64,000 nucleotides of DNA from NCBI RefSeq assembly GCF_021018805.1, contig NC_086251.1, positions 16,101,098 to 16,165,097 of the forward strand, in the 5' to 3' direction. Under the pieces are notes generated by a model. It ran no database searches. It saw only the letters and a list, made by a program, of their open reading frames with translations, and had not been told where the DNA came from. Numbering within the stretch: the first letter of the stretch is position 1; each line of letters opens with the position of its first letter. Positions 28,459 through 42,700 of this stretch are shown piece by piece. This stretch comes from Prinia subflava (taxonomy: Eukaryota; Chordata; Aves; Passeriformes; Cisticolidae). The translations under genes were made by a program, and so were the position numbers.

Positions 28459-31293
28459 CTGAGGTTCTGAATACCGTACAATAAATGTCTTGTTGACATT
28501 TCCAAGTTGAATAGTATGAGTTGGACCAACCAGTCTAATACAAGATTCCAATCTCACAACATTTACATACAGCCAATAGAACTGTCCCATTACCTTTGGC
28601 AAGCAGGAGGGTATTGTTTAATCAAGGGAGATAGCCCTCAGCTAGGCACACTATTGTTCACTAGCTGATGGCTTGGTACCCCACACCCTGCCCTCATTTC
28701 CATCTCACTTGTTGATCTCGTACTCCCAGAATCTAAACCATCATATTTACAAGGCCTCTCTACTTCATCCTTCCCAACATCACGGGGTTTCCATTGCCAA
28801 TAACAAATCTGTCCCTGCCAGCAGAGTTAATTACACCATGAACAAGATGAACACAGACTTGTCCCTGCAGGACCACTGAATGTTTCGGAGGTCTGAAAGG
28901 TGCTCCAAATGCAGGTGGTCACCATCACATCACATATGAGACTTTCAGGGACAGTTCTGGACCCACAGAGGCAGTCACCTGTTAGGCTCACGAGGGCCAC
29001 CTCTCTAAACCTGCATCAAGCCCACTCTTAGTGCCAACCCAAGCAGTGGTACTGCAGGGAGGGAAATCCAAACAACCCACCATTCTTCAAAGCAAATCCT
29101 GAAAGAAAGAGTTTCATGTAGCTTTTCCAGACCCCTTCACTAGCAGTGTATCTCTCCTTTGGAGTAATATTAAAATGAAGTTTTGTACAATTCCACCTCA
29201 CACACAGAAGTGGCAGTCCAGGAGTCAAAAGCAAGCTCACAAATATTTTTGTGTCTTCTAGACAAAAAAAAAATCTCCTCAAACCAGACTGCAAAGAGCA
29301 AAGGTCTTTGCAAACATAGTAAATGCCTTTGGCTACTTAAAACACAATGTTTATTTTACTTCAAAGATTTTCAGACTAAATTACCTTAAAGCAAAAAGTG
29401 CAAGCAAAATACCTTGGTCTCCTTTTCTTTCCCAAACTCTTAAAACATGCCAGTTGGTCTAGACCTAGATATCACAGGCTAACATAAATAAGTGCATCTT
29501 TCATGAAATTTATTCCACCAACAGGAGCTAGACCACTAGACAGATGCAGCAGCTATGTTTTAAACATCCTGGCATCCCTTTTCACCCCTGTTTCCGTTTC
29601 CCTGCACCTTCCTTTTGATCTGCCCCTCCTTAGGAGTCAGTCATCTTCCCTGGGGCAGGAAGGGTGTACTGGCACAGCTCAGCCCTGCCAGATGTTTTGA
29701 GGGAAGCTTCATTCCCTCGCTGCTACTTGCTCAAGAGACAGAGGAGGTATTGCTCCAGGCTAAGCTTCCCGCTCATTGGCTCGAGCTGAGCTTTCCACCT
29801 TCTGAACTAATACCTAAACTAAGAAGCCAATTCACAGAAGAAAACAGAGGCAGGGTGTATAAGAAGAGATATCCTGTTTATTTGATGGTTTGGACTTCTG
29901 TCATTAGTGCCAACAGGTAATTTGTGATGTACAAAGTGAGCACAGGTCTGGGGAGGTGTCCTTCAGTCAGCCCAGCCACCTACTGCTTTTATCCTCCAGT
30001 GCTGAAGTGTCCACGTTGTGTTTGTGCCCAAAGCACAAAGGGGCCCTCACTTACAGGCAGCTCCCAGCACCCCCAGGAGCACATGAAATAGGTGCAGCAA
30101 TCACAGCAGCACGATCCTGGAAGCTCACAGGAAGCCCAGGGCGGAGATGTGTGAATTTTTCTCTTGCTCAAGGACAGGCTTGCCTGCTTTCTTCCAAGGT
30201 CTTCTCCAGCTGGGAAAGCATGAAATAAGTACAGGCACTTTCCCAGAAAGGCCTGAGAACCATAAAGGCTCTACAGGAGGTAGAAGGCAGACTGCAACTT
30301 TTAATAACACTTAGTACATTAACTATTACAGACTTTTCTCTCAAGAACTGACTTTGTCAGGGAGGGTGAGAACCCAGCTGTAGACTCTTAATGCTTGTTT
30401 TTTGTCTTTCCTGCAACACATCTTATCTTTCCATACTTTGGCCTTTCTTCTTTAAATCATTAAAGGAGACTGGAGAACTGCTTTTTTTGGAATTGGCCCA
30501 TGAAATAAAAAGCTATATATTCATCTTAGAGATATGCTCAAGCACAATCCCACAACTTTCTGCTGTATTATCATTTTCCTGAGTTTTGAGGCGAAGACAA
30601 TGAATCCAGTAGTCTGGCACAGTTTAACATGTGGCACAGTTTAAACAAAATTTCTCTTGGGAAAAGGCTTGTCTGGTGACATTGGCTGCACTAGTGACTG
30701 ACCCCTGGGGAAGTGGGACAGTCACACACAGATGGGAAATAGCCAGGAAGGGACTACATGGAAGCACTGAGACATCAGACCCTACCTCGTGGCTGAAAAC
30801 TCAAGTGCGAGGTCCAGATGCTAAAGTCTGAATGTGTTAGCATCACTGTTAGGGAACTGATACTAAGTGACAGATAGATTATGTTACATAAAGTTCCATT
30901 TCTGCCTGCCCACAATGGCTCCTAATTCAAACAAAGGCCTGATAAGCTACTGACAATAAATAAATCAAAGTAAAAAGCACACTGCTTTGAAACTTTAGCC
31001 TTACAGCCAGGAACATTACAGTAAGCTCATTTGTTAAAAGAACTGCTTGATTTTGACCTAATACTACTTTACCAAAGCAACTGAATATTATTGATTTCCT
31101 CTGTTATGAATTGAGATGAATAAAGACCTAAGAGATTACAAATAAGAAGCCTTCTTTGTTCTGTGTATCACTTCCATTTTGCTGGTCAGTCAGATGCCAT
31201 TGTTTGTCCTCCTGCTCCTACAGCACATGAAGAGTATCTTACTAGGAAATAAAACAAATTAAGAGATACAAAACAAAAATATTTACCAGGATT

Positions 31294-31321
31294 TATAAGG
31301 CTGATGGTTTTCAGCCTTATA
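31294..31321. repeat. Inverted repeat, 11-bp stem with 6-base loop
   Basis: TATAAGGCTGA, loop TGGTTT, TCAGCCTTATA. A stable hairpin is possible in either strand. It is not followed by features of a known RNA. Confidence 0.88.
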
Positions 31322-32526
31322 TCCAGGACTAATAATAAGTAAGGAGAACAGTTATAGTTCTAAAGAGATCCCCATACTGGTTCAATTTCCATTTTTGTTT
31401 AAAAATGTTCATAATACCTTGGGTCCTGGAGCCTTTTAAGATAAGAGTTGGGATTAATATTTATATAGAAGTGAATAAAAGACATTTTAATTTTTAAAAG
31501 CTAACAGGCTAGCTAAGTTTTACTGTGCATGAGACCCTAGATTCACATTCAGAAAGGCAATAAAAGCTCCTTCAAATTTTAATTGATACTGGCTTTCTGC
31601 ATATTTGACTTCTCCATGCCTTGTAGACTGCTTCAGTCAGTAACAATTTTTAAGTTCAAGCTAGGGAAAGAATGACAGAAGATGCAGTTCCAGGATGGAA
31701 TTTGTGATTCATTAAGAAATTCTAATACCCGAGAAGTCTCTATTCCAGGAGATAGTGGATAAACAGAAGTGACATTTCCTCCCTCGTCCAAGCCACCTGA
31801 CATTTCTTCCTCCACTTCTTACACCTTCTCATAAAAGGTTTCACTGACACATCCACCACCTTCCACCAACTCTTTAAAGCAGATAGTTCTGCTAAGTGAA
31901 AAAGCTCTAACTCAACGTCTCCCCTAAATAGTAGGAAGAATTAAATACCTGCTAGCAACTTTGTCAATGCCTGACCAAATTAGGGAACAAGGAGCAAGAA
32001 ACAGCTGTTTCAAGGAACAGAAACCTCAGGTTCTGCAGGTAACTGTCATCACAAAGATGCTTCCCTGCTTGCCTCCTTGCTTTCCCCATAATGAACAGTC
32101 ACCTAACACCAAGACTATTTGTGATGCCCTCCTGCACTTTTATTCTCTTTTATGTTCCAAGAAGCATGGCAGCAGAATATCCCACTTCTCACATGCTGTT
32201 TTCCAGATGTTCACCCTACCAGATGCGAGTAGCAATAATCCACACATTTGTGGGAAATCTAGAGGAACTACAGAGCTGAGGAGTTGTTACATTAAAGAGA
32301 CCCTGCTACCTGACTCTATTTAATAGAGATTGGAAGTGCCAGAGGATATTTTTCTGGATAATCATTGATTCCCTGTTCCTAACAAAAAGCAGCAGCAACG
32401 CTACAGGGAGAAAATGACTGAAAGAAACTTCTTACCCTCTACATTTACAAACACTAGTCTCTTCTTTGCAAGTGAAAGCTAATTAGACACAAAATCAGAA
32501 ATCAGCAGTTAGGGCACAGATCATAA

Positions 32527-33139
32527 ATCACAGAGTGGTTTGGGTTGGATGGGCCTTAAGGATCATCTTTTTCCAACCTGCCTGCCATGGGCAGGGAGAC
32601 CTTTCACTAGACCAGGCTGCTCAGAGCCCCATCCAGCCTGGCTTTGAACACTGCCAGGGATAGGGCATCCACAGCTTCTCTGGGCAACCTGTGCCAGGGC
32701 CTCACCACCCTCACAGTGAAGAATTTCCTCCTAATATCCAATCTAAACCTGCCCTCTTTTTCAGTTTGAGGCCATTCCCCACTGTCTAGTCACTACATGC
32801 ACTTGTGGAAAGTCTCTCTCCATCCTTCCTGTGGGCTCCTTCAGGTAACTGGAAGGCCACAATTAGGTCACCCCAAAGCCTTCTCTTTAGGGCTGAAAAA
32901 AGCTAATTCTCAGCTTTTCCTTACAGGGAAGGTGCTCATCCCTCTGATCATCTTCTTGGACTCCTTCCAACAGCTCCATGTCCTTCCTGTGCTGGACCCC
33001 AGAGCTGGGTGCAGCACTGCAGGTGAGCTCCCACCAGAGCAGAGCAGAGGGGTAGAATCCATCCCTCGACCTGCTGCCCAGGCTGCCCTGGATGCAGCCC
33101 AGAGCACAGCTGGCCTTCTGGGCTGCGAGTGCTCATTAC
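32527..33139 (-). mobile_element. CR1 LINE 3' fragment (longest copy here)
   Basis: About 610 bp of CR1, sense on the minus strand. It starts CAGAGTGGTTTGGGTTGG and contains the CCATGGGCAGGGAGACC, CTCACCACCCTCACAGTGAA, AGTTTGAGGCCATTCCCC, ATCTTCTTGGACTCC and CTGGACCCCAGAGCTGGG blocks. It ends near GGGCTGCGAGTGC. The 136-codon open frame at 32797-33207 is carried mostly by this element on its antisense strand. Confidence 0.94.
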
Positions 33140-35797
33140 ATATCCATGGAGATATGACTTGGTTTAAAGACAGAAACACCCCTGCACGTAAGCTACAAAA
33201 TAAATGAAACTGCCTGGGACTTGAAAGCTAACAGTCCCTTGTGTCTGAACACTTAGAAACCAGAGTTCAGCCGCTTTCCAAAAGTCAAATCAAGTCACGA
33301 AACAGGAGATTCTCTTAATCAGAATTTCTCTTAATGTCTTCACTAGCATTTCAGTACCATGGTTTGTTGACCTTGACAAAGTAAAGATTGACAGACTGCG
33401 TGTTTGTTTTGGGAATTGTTCAACAGAATGGACACAGTGTGCATTTTTATGTGACTTGATGCATGGCTGAGCTTCTCACCTCTGACTCTCATCGGCCATT
33501 AACTGACATAATCAATTAAGAAGAGGAAAGGAAATTTCACATTATTGCTATACTACTTGAAAGCACTTTTTCTGCATTGTAGTATGGAGTTCCCCAGTTC
33601 TGTTGCCAAAATAGAAATACAGGTCTCTGCTTACAAAGTTATTAATTTCAATTACTGCTGCAAACTTCTGCTGCTCGAAAGGCCTACAAGATCCCAGATC
33701 AATTCCCTCCACCTCACTCACTGTATCACAAATGTATTTGTAAGCACATACCATCATAAAGTTGACTTGTACGGTCAGAACACTGCCCCTAATTTTCTTG
33801 TATTTTTTTTCCTTGTGGGTGAGACAGCAACTCCCAAAGCTAGTTCAGAATTAGGGGTAAAGGAAGAATTATTTCTTTACATCCTTTTAAACTCTGTTTG
33901 TTTTAAAAAGGTGTATGACTCATGGTGGTTAAATATTTAACTGTTTCACTAATGAGCTGAATCCTAACATGTGAGTATGCAAACACGTGTCATTGCATCT
34001 AAAAATCCTGCATTGCACCATATCCAAGGAGCTTTTTAAAATTTTTGTATATATAAATACATACAGAAGCACACATTGGGAATCTATAAGATAAATTGCC
34101 GTTTCGAGACTATTCTACACAGGAGTTGAGGCTTGGTTGTGTGGGGGTTTCTTTTCCCTTTTTATCAAAACAATTGCAGTAATTCACCCCAAATGTGCCT
34201 GCTATTGTATTAATAATGACGATGACTTAACAGTACAATTATACCCCGTGGGACTGGGCTACACTGACATGTGCATCCACGTGCCCACGATCACTTCAAA
34301 GACAGAGGGAGATGGAAGATACTGCCCCACCCTGCTCCTCATTCCTGCACTTGGAGATTACCACCCACAAAGCTGAACAGCGGTAACCTGCTGTGGAAGT
34401 GCTCTTTGCCCTCTTTCTTACAACCACATTAGGTTTAACCATCTTTGGTGGCAAAACTAAAAGAGGCTTTCTGGGCAGCTGGGCCATGCAGCAGACTGTG
34501 AAAGTGAACATGGCACAACGCAATTCCGGGCAGTGGTAAATCCCATGGACGAGCTGCAGCAGAGAGCCAGCAGATGACTGCTCCTTAAGATTTCCAGAGA
34601 GTCATGCTCCTGCAAACCTACCTACACCCTGCCTGTCCTAGCTGAGTTTCAACAATACAGCTTTTGTTTGTAGAGATGGCCTAGCTGCCAACTCGGGTTC
34701 AATAACCAGCTCTGGATTATGGTAGGCTGGCCTAGACCTGCAGGATAAACTTAATCTCAGCCAAGCTGGCCTCAATCAGCTGTCAGGCTGCAATCCTGCT
34801 GTCCTGCAGCAAAACAGATGAAAAGTAAACATAAAATGCTACTTAATTCATTATTCAGTCAAATCAATACATGAGAGGCACAAGCTTCAGTGTGTAAAAT
34901 AAGGGCCAAAATCTCAGGCAAAAAAAAGAAACCAAACCCCAAACCTTCACAGGTCTAAGTTAAGAAAGGAGACAAGAAATTAAATACATTTTCCTTCTCA
35001 GTGTTTTGACTGCTGAGGCCCATCACTGAACCAGAATGCTTGGAGCAGGCCAAAGATGGGACTTCTGGAAGTCGTGTTTTCTCTGCCTCAGTGCCTCACT
35101 GTGCAAGAGCCCACTCAGAACTTCCTTCCCCTTACCTTTTCAACCACTTTGTTTGTTTAGTCTGCGAGGCCTATGGGGGTAGGAGCTATCTTTTAGAGCA
35201 CGGCTCCACACTCTGCTAGGTGTTGTACTCGATCATACAGGCAGGGCTGTAATGGAAACAACAATAATGTCCTTTCTCAGAAGAATAACACATGAGTCTG
35301 CTTGTAAATTGTGTTGCAGATAAAGTTTCCATCACACTTTTAACTATCAAAAGCTAACAAGTCTTACTCTACAGTTCCACAAACAGTTTAAGCCAGAACG
35401 GTTGCCAAAAGAAGCAATCTCATCTGGCCAAAAAAAAGGTTAATTTGAACCCATCTGGGTTCTCCAACGCAATTGACAACAGAGCTGTATAAATGCTTGT
35501 GTTGGCAGAAGGAATGGAGCAGCAGGATCATTCCTTCAGGTGGCAGTGCCAGTTTATGTAGGCTGAAACCCTCTCTTGAAAGTGCAGCCTGGGTTCTCTG
35601 AAGGATTTATCTCACAAAGCCAACTTAGAGTGAAAAAGCTATGGATCACCCGATTTTACACATAAAACTGCTAATATTCACCTCTCAAGAATGCTGGGAG
35701 GTTAAGCACACTCATGTTTGTAAGGCATGACAGAAGTAAGATTAGTAAATATTTAATTTTCTCTCCTCCCTTTCCCCCAGCCTTGGCCACTAAGTAC

Positions 35798-35873
35798 AGC
35801 TCATTCCAAGCTCCCTGTACTAAATCAATGCCTTGGAGCAGCTCCTAGAAGGTAGCTCATTCCGAGCTCCCTG
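35798..35873 (+). repeat. 20-bp direct repeat, 56-bp spacing
   Basis: AGCTCATTCCAAGCTCCCTG at 35798 recurs at 35854 with one mismatch. The sequence between and after the copies is not repeated. Confidence 0.8.
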
Positions 35874-38800
35874 CCTGTGGGCCTGAGGGAGGTCACTCAT
35901 CAGACACACACAATCCCATTTAAAACTGGACTGCAATGCTGCAGCCAAAACAGCATCTAAATGCATTGTACCCACACGTGCTGCAGGGAGCCATAGACAG
36001 ACAAATCACCTCTACAGCAGACACCCTTTCTCACCTTGGCCTGGGGAACAGCTGCAGAGGAATAAAGGACAAGGAAATCAACTTTTGCATGCATTCCACG
36101 TGTAAACACATCCCGTCGAGCTGACAGAAACAACAACGAAAAGGAGAGTTTCTGAAAGGTACCTTAATAAGGATGTTAACAACATGCTGGAGGAAAAAAG
36201 AGGCCAGCCTCAGTGTCATTAGCATAGGGGAAACCATCAAAGTGAGGCAGCACATAGCTGGCTTTCACAGTCTGGGTGTGAAAACAGGCATTTTGGTTAT
36301 TTTGTTAGTACTTCAAAGTCCGGCTGTTTCTGAGCACCAATAACTGCTCTTGGTTCCCCAACATCCTTAAAGTATGCTCCTGGTCAATGGGTCAGGAGGA
36401 AATACCTGATGTAAGCACTAGGGTACAGGTCCCTGAAATCAGCAATCAGTGGGGATAGCTGAGCAGTACAGAGGTTTTGGGACATTTATCCCAGAATTTG
36501 GTCCCCAGAGAGAACTGAGAAGCCAACAGAACTTTCTCTGCTGCAGAGCCTCTGACTGCTGTGGCTACCAGGGCACAGGGGCGCCCATCCTTGTTTGCTC
36601 CCAAGGCACAGGGCACGCCACCAACACGGAAAAGAAAAGGCAGTACGTGGCAGCTCTCCGGGCTACCAAGACCTCTCCAGCAGCTCAGTACAAACACCAT
36701 GTTCTGAGCTCCACAATTAAATTCATTTATTTTATAAGCTGAGATAAAGCGTAAATGCCCATGCTAAATACTGCTAGCCACTGAACCAACAGCTCTCATA
36801 AACTTCCACAAGGCCTTTTTGATTACTGAGATAAGGTAGAATTGGGCCTCATAGTACAACAGGAGCGATCCTAGAAACTCTTTGTGCAAGACAAGTTTAA
36901 CACAAAGCACGCTTCAGTCACGACATTTTTTATACTACCAAAATAAAAGTAAATTAGATAAAAATACATTTAAAACACTAAATGTGAGATAAATACAGTT
37001 TGCAGTTACATAAATCAAACTCATGCTTCCTAGGTTGCCCCTAAGTACAAGCAGACTCTGTTGAAGAAATCTTTCCTACTACATCCTGATCCTGTTAATA
37101 TTTATGCACACAGGAAGCTCCACTGAAGTCATGATGACGACTCATACACACAAAGTTAAACACACTGCACAATTGCAAGCCTCATGCCATAAAAACTTCA
37201 CTTATAAATGTAGAATGTTATTTAGTTGCCTCTGCACATAGACATTTGAGAAAAAAACAACCAGCATACAGTCTTGCCTTTTTTACCCCCCTCGTCTAAA
37301 GCCATGGAATAAACTCTCAATAGGGCAGAACTGCCAGAGGTTCTACTCAATACAAATTAAATTCAGCTATAAGTACATCTTTCTTTGAGTTATTAACGAA
37401 GAAATAAACATTCTATACATAAATGCATATGTAAAGAAGCATATACATAAAAACATATGAGGAAATAGGAGTATTCTCCCATGTTGTTGTTCTCTATCTG
37501 TGCACAAAGTCAGATATCTGTCACTTTTTTCATGGCCTGGCAAACTGCTAACACTTATTCAGCCCCCTTCCAAGAGCAGTCAGCTCTCAGTGCTGAGATG
37601 CACTCTGCTCCTGTCAAACACAGAAGTCAAGAAACAAAATAACGAAGCTTTTCGGAAAACAAACTCATACAAGTTTACTTTAGAAACTGAAAAGAAAAAG
37701 AAAGCCACCAAGAAGTCCAGTTGATTTTGGGTTTTTAGCCAGTTAATTGAACCCACTTAACCCAACATTGCAAAATAAAGTTCTTGATATATTCAATTTA
37801 AGTTATTTTCTCTCTGCTAACTTCTGGAACCTCCTTTCTTCTTAGGCACTGGCACTTGCTGTTTTCTGCACTGTAGTTACAGTACACCTGCAGAGTTGAT
37901 TCCAGTTTTGCCTACCAAGGGCCACTTAAAGCCATTCAAGAGCCACCAGCTAGTGACAGCTGGCAAATTCAAACCTGTCTCAGTAGTCTATCATATGTAA
38001 TCAATTGCAAATAGAACTTCAACAGACTCATCCCATTATTTCCTAGCTAATTCCCCCTGGGAAAACAAGCCAGCAAGCTTGCACTCTGAATCATGAAGCT
38101 AGTTTTGCCCCTGCCTCTCCTCCAGGCTCTCCCTTTGCCCTCCCTCGGCGTGATATCCGTTATGTTATGTCAGCTGTTACATTACGCTTAAAACAATAGA
38201 CTCCAGCTGGCTGAGGTCAGATGTGAAAACAAGGACCTAACAAAGCCAGAGACCCTCCAGTTACACCGAAATTGAGATACACACTGAATGTAGCACTTAA
38301 TGACAGACTACTTTCCAGACATTTGGGCAAAGCATAAAGGAAACACCTGTCACTGCAAACATTACGCACTAATCCAGATAAACCCTAAATTTAAAAATCT
38401 TTCTTTTCACTGCTTGGTTACAGCATGCACCAGTATTCCACAGTTTTAAATTTTTTTTCCTAAGATGGAAATTTGTATTACTCTGCTTGTTTACTAAAAT
38501 AATAAATAGTGAAAAATATGTATAATTTCAAAGAAAATATGTTTACTATGGTTTTTTTGGAGTTTTGCAAGTGAACGTTCCAAGTTTGACATGGATTTAC
38601 ACCCCAGAAAAGTTTAGTCAAACTTTAACTTGTAAGTAGGAAGCTTGACAAAGTGAATAATAAATGTAACTGTGAATGAAACATGCCATTTTCAGTGATG
38701 GCATTTTCTTAGCTGCACCTTTGAACACAATTTATTGGAACGTACCATTCTTAAACATGAAGAAAAAAGACACTGGTCTACTGTGTGACTTAGGAAGGCA

Positions 38801-39732
38801 AACACGAGCTCTTGGGAACAGGTGAAAAACTAGTAATTCCACAGAATGTATCCCCTATCTATCAAAACCCTGCATACAATTTAGAAGCAGTGTTTCCTGA
38901 AAGCTTTCACCTTCCTGCAGCTCATATATGGGATGCTCGCTGTGCGCACAAGGACAAGGTGGCACCCTGCTCATTTTGGTGTGGCACAGGCCCCCGTGCT
39001 GCCAGGGCGGGGGATCACCGTGTCAGATCATGGGGGCCACCAAGCAGCAGCAGACGGCACCAATCCATCACCAGAGGCGTGTGCTGGCCCACAATCTGTC
39101 ACCAGCCCCACCCTCAGCCCCAGGAAGGTCGCTCCTGCCACAGTCCTAGTCTCCAGATGAATCCCAAAAATTGCCTGGTGCTTCACAGCCACCTCATCCC
39201 AAAGGGGAGAAATGCCAAATTCTGATTCCTTCTTGCACAGCGATGTAGTTGCAGATTTTATTTTGAATGACAGTGTTCAGTTATGCCACCACACAACTCC
39301 AGGCACAGAAATCCCAGAGAAGGGATTTTTCTTTCCAAAGTTCATAGAAAAGGAGTAATCCATTTTCTACATCCAAGCCTTTCCATTGTAGCAGACTAAA
39401 ATAAAAATTCAAACCCACAATTTTTGGACACTCTAGATAAAATGTGTGGATATATGTAAAAAGAGGTGTGGGCTTTTTCTATAAAAACTGCTGCTTGTTC
39501 TTATCATTGACATCTAAAGGCCATTCTGGGTGGTAATTTTAGAGAAATTTAGAAAAATAAACCTTTCTTTTATCCCAACAGAATAGGAAACATCTAATAA
39601 TACCATGAGTGTACCTGGCAGGGCATAACATATTGGAAGTCTTTCTGTGTTTTAACAAGTTTAATTTTTTTTTTCTTTCTCCTCCATGCAAACACTTGCC
39701 CAATTCATTTCACAGAAAGCATTAATTGTTCT

Positions 39733-39734
<2 letters not shown>

Positions 39735-39772
<38 letters not shown>
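39735..39772 (+). repeat. Homopolymer run of 38 T
   Basis: 38 consecutive T on plus (A on the gene strand). It could be the tail of an old minus-strand insertion or slippage; no recognisable element is attached. Confidence 0.95.
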
Positions 39773-39776
<4 letters not shown>

Positions 39777-42700
39777 CCATCCACACGATGAGCAATAAAG
39801 TAGACCAAATGGCATGAATTTTCTGGCTCCACCACAAAGTTGCCAGAGTTTTCTCTGGCACCAATGTTCACACTGCCCTTTTCTCCCATCTCTCTCTCCA
39901 CAAATTATGATTGCTAATTACTCATATAAAATTCCCCAAGCCCATGTGGAAAAACATTTCTTTATTAAGAGTTCACTTCTTCCAAAATATATTTTTATCT
40001 AGTTCAGGACACCATCCAAGGTCAGAAGCCGCCACCCCTGGAGAACACAGCGCGGTCCAATGCTGCCCTCTGCAGATTTTAAAGGAAACTCCCGCGCCCT
40101 TCTACAAGGCTTTGATTTTTAGCACATGTCAAAACAAAACTAGCTCATCTCTGCCTTACTGGTCTTAGCATGCTTTCATTCCGTATCACCTCTTCATTCC
40201 TCCTAAACTCAGATTTTATCTACATAAAACCAGAGCAAGAGGCTCGTCTGTAATTTTTTAAAATTATTTTTAAATACTTTTTTTGTAATAAAAATGCACT
40301 TATTTCATGAGATTGGTTCAGCTGTCCCTAACAGACAGCCTTACTTCCACTTTGGAACCATCTGATTTGGCTCCCTTTGACCTTCTCAGAATGGACATAA
40401 GGCAGAATTTAAGCATGTCCATGCAGCCTTCTGAACCAAATGAATTAAATCCTTTTAACATCACATTTACATGAAACACATAACTCTCTTCTGCAGGCCG
40501 GGGCAGTTGACAAGGGATTGCTTTGAGAACAGCTGGAACAAGTTAAGATCTTACTACCAGCAACACTTCAAACCAAGGCAGCTGATTTCGCAGGGAGGCG
40601 GATCAGAAGCACTCACGTTATCTGCCAGCACAGCTCAGCCATAAACATCACAAGCAGGGCTAAAATACAGCCAGAAACACCTGGGTGCAGATCAGGGGAA
40701 GATCCCTGTGCCAGCTACTTCTCACACTGTTACCTCGTTAAAAGGAGGGAGGGCAATTTTAATTTCTAATCATGTTTTCTGAGCCTTCAAATCTCTCACA
40801 GCTGGCATTGTTCCTGAAAACTAGAATGCAAAGAAGCCAACTTTGACTGAAAGCTGGGATTCTCCCCTTCAGCTGTCAGTGGAGTGACAGAAAGGAAAGG
40901 CTGCAGAGAGTGACTCCCTGGACAGGTCTGTCTGCAGGTCCAACAAAGGAAAAAGATTAGAGACCATTAATGCACTGGACACATCTTCTACCTCACCTTG
41001 GGTCAGCCCAGGGGACACTGTTGAGGCTGCAAAAACAGATTTTTCACTTTCTCAGCTACAGTTGTTCTTCAGAGTCTGTAAACTAGATTAATCTGCAGAG
41101 CTGTCACCAGGCATCTTTTACAGATATTAAATTCATTTACTTTTGCAAAAGGATGAAAATGCACCAATGCAGATGGTGATTCTGCATTTTGGGCCTTCTT
41201 AAGCAAGGAACATTATCAGGAAAGAAAACTGCTGGAACCCCTTTGAAATGAGTATTCTCTGTGAAGACCACCTTCAGAAGCAAAAGCTGTAGGTGTTTTC
41301 CTCTTTCCCAAAAGACACACAAAACACTCCAGCAAACAAAAGCCAAGGTTTATACTCAAAACATTATATTAAAAAAGCAATATAAACTAGATTTCCTATG
41401 GGCCTAGACTCAGTGCCAGTTTCTCATAATTGCAGGAATAATTTCAATGCTAATAAAGTAAATGTTAATAAACAACAACTATTGCCTTTCAATCTTAATT
41501 TGTATTTTTTAAAGTTTAAGTATTGTTTAATCTCTTCAGTAAGAAGTATGCTAAAGTAGAAAAGGAACTTAAAACAGAAAACTGGAACGAGTTTATACTT
41601 TCGTCATAAAACCAGCCTTTTTCTTCTTTATTTTTTATTTGGCGGGAATCAATATTGAAATGAGATTCCTACCAGAAAATAGCTTTTTCAGGCACACCAA
41701 ATATCCCTTGGTTCAGCAGAATATTTAATCCCCTTGGATCAGGCACTTGGATTTTCTTAGATCATGCTGAGATAACAGCATTCTGCTGTGTTCTGGCATC
41801 ATAAAATCCTTGCTTATGAAAATAAAAGAAAAATATGGCCTCTCTGGGAACATACGTCTCTGCACTACTTTTTTCCACAGTTTGGACACTGCAGCCTCAA
41901 AATCAATTTTTACTCTGCTATACCACGTTCTCTGTATGAGTCATGGCCCCACTATTTCACAGGGCTCTTCAGAAGATGATGATGCTTTCACAGCCTTGGC
42001 TCAGGCTCCAGCTCACGCTGGGCAAGTGCCAACGAGCAACCGGAGTCAAACCCCCTACGACAGCACCATCTAGTGAAAAAAAAAGAGAAAATAAACACAT
42101 GCAAATTTAAACAGTTTTCACTGCATTCGAGAAACGAACAAAAGGCCAATTCTCCCCTAATCTCCCATTACAACTGCGTTTAGGTATAGCTTTCATCGGG
42201 GCTCTTTGCCTCGTGAAGTGTGGTGACAAGTAGAGAAAGATTCAGCAGCTAATTGTAGGCTTTTTGTCTGAATCTGGAACACCACTTGGAACACATATAA
42301 AACTTGCCCCTGTTTATCTCTCCAATGCTAAGCTTGTGTTTTTCTTGCTTTTATGAGAAATAGAAGCGGTTTTTAATGCTTTAAAATTACTGATAGCGTA
42401 ACATCTTCTGTTTCATGCTGTGCAAGTGGGAGGTGATATTTTAGGACAAGCAGCTCCAGAATAAAATCAAAATAAAATATACATATAATCTCAACAACTT
42501 TTTTAGCTTTTATTTTCATGTTACTGTAGTATCTTGTATGACTATATTAGTAATGAGTGTGAAATTCTTTTTTTATGAAAAAGGGCAGACTCAGCTTTTA
42601 TCTGTAATTTCAATGTGACCAGGCTCCCTGCTTTCAAAAAGACTACCTGCTGAATTTATGCAGGTGCTCAGATCTTTTACAGAGTCAGAGCCAAATACTT

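Noticed and set aside
28249..28602. Proline/phenylalanine-rich minus-strand frames and glycine/lysine-rich plus-strand frame
   Set aside because: They are translations of the purine-only tract; repetitive composition keeps frames open without any gene structure.
32797..33207. 136-codon plus-strand open frame
   Set aside because: Lies almost entirely inside a CR1 fragment, antisense to its coding direction.
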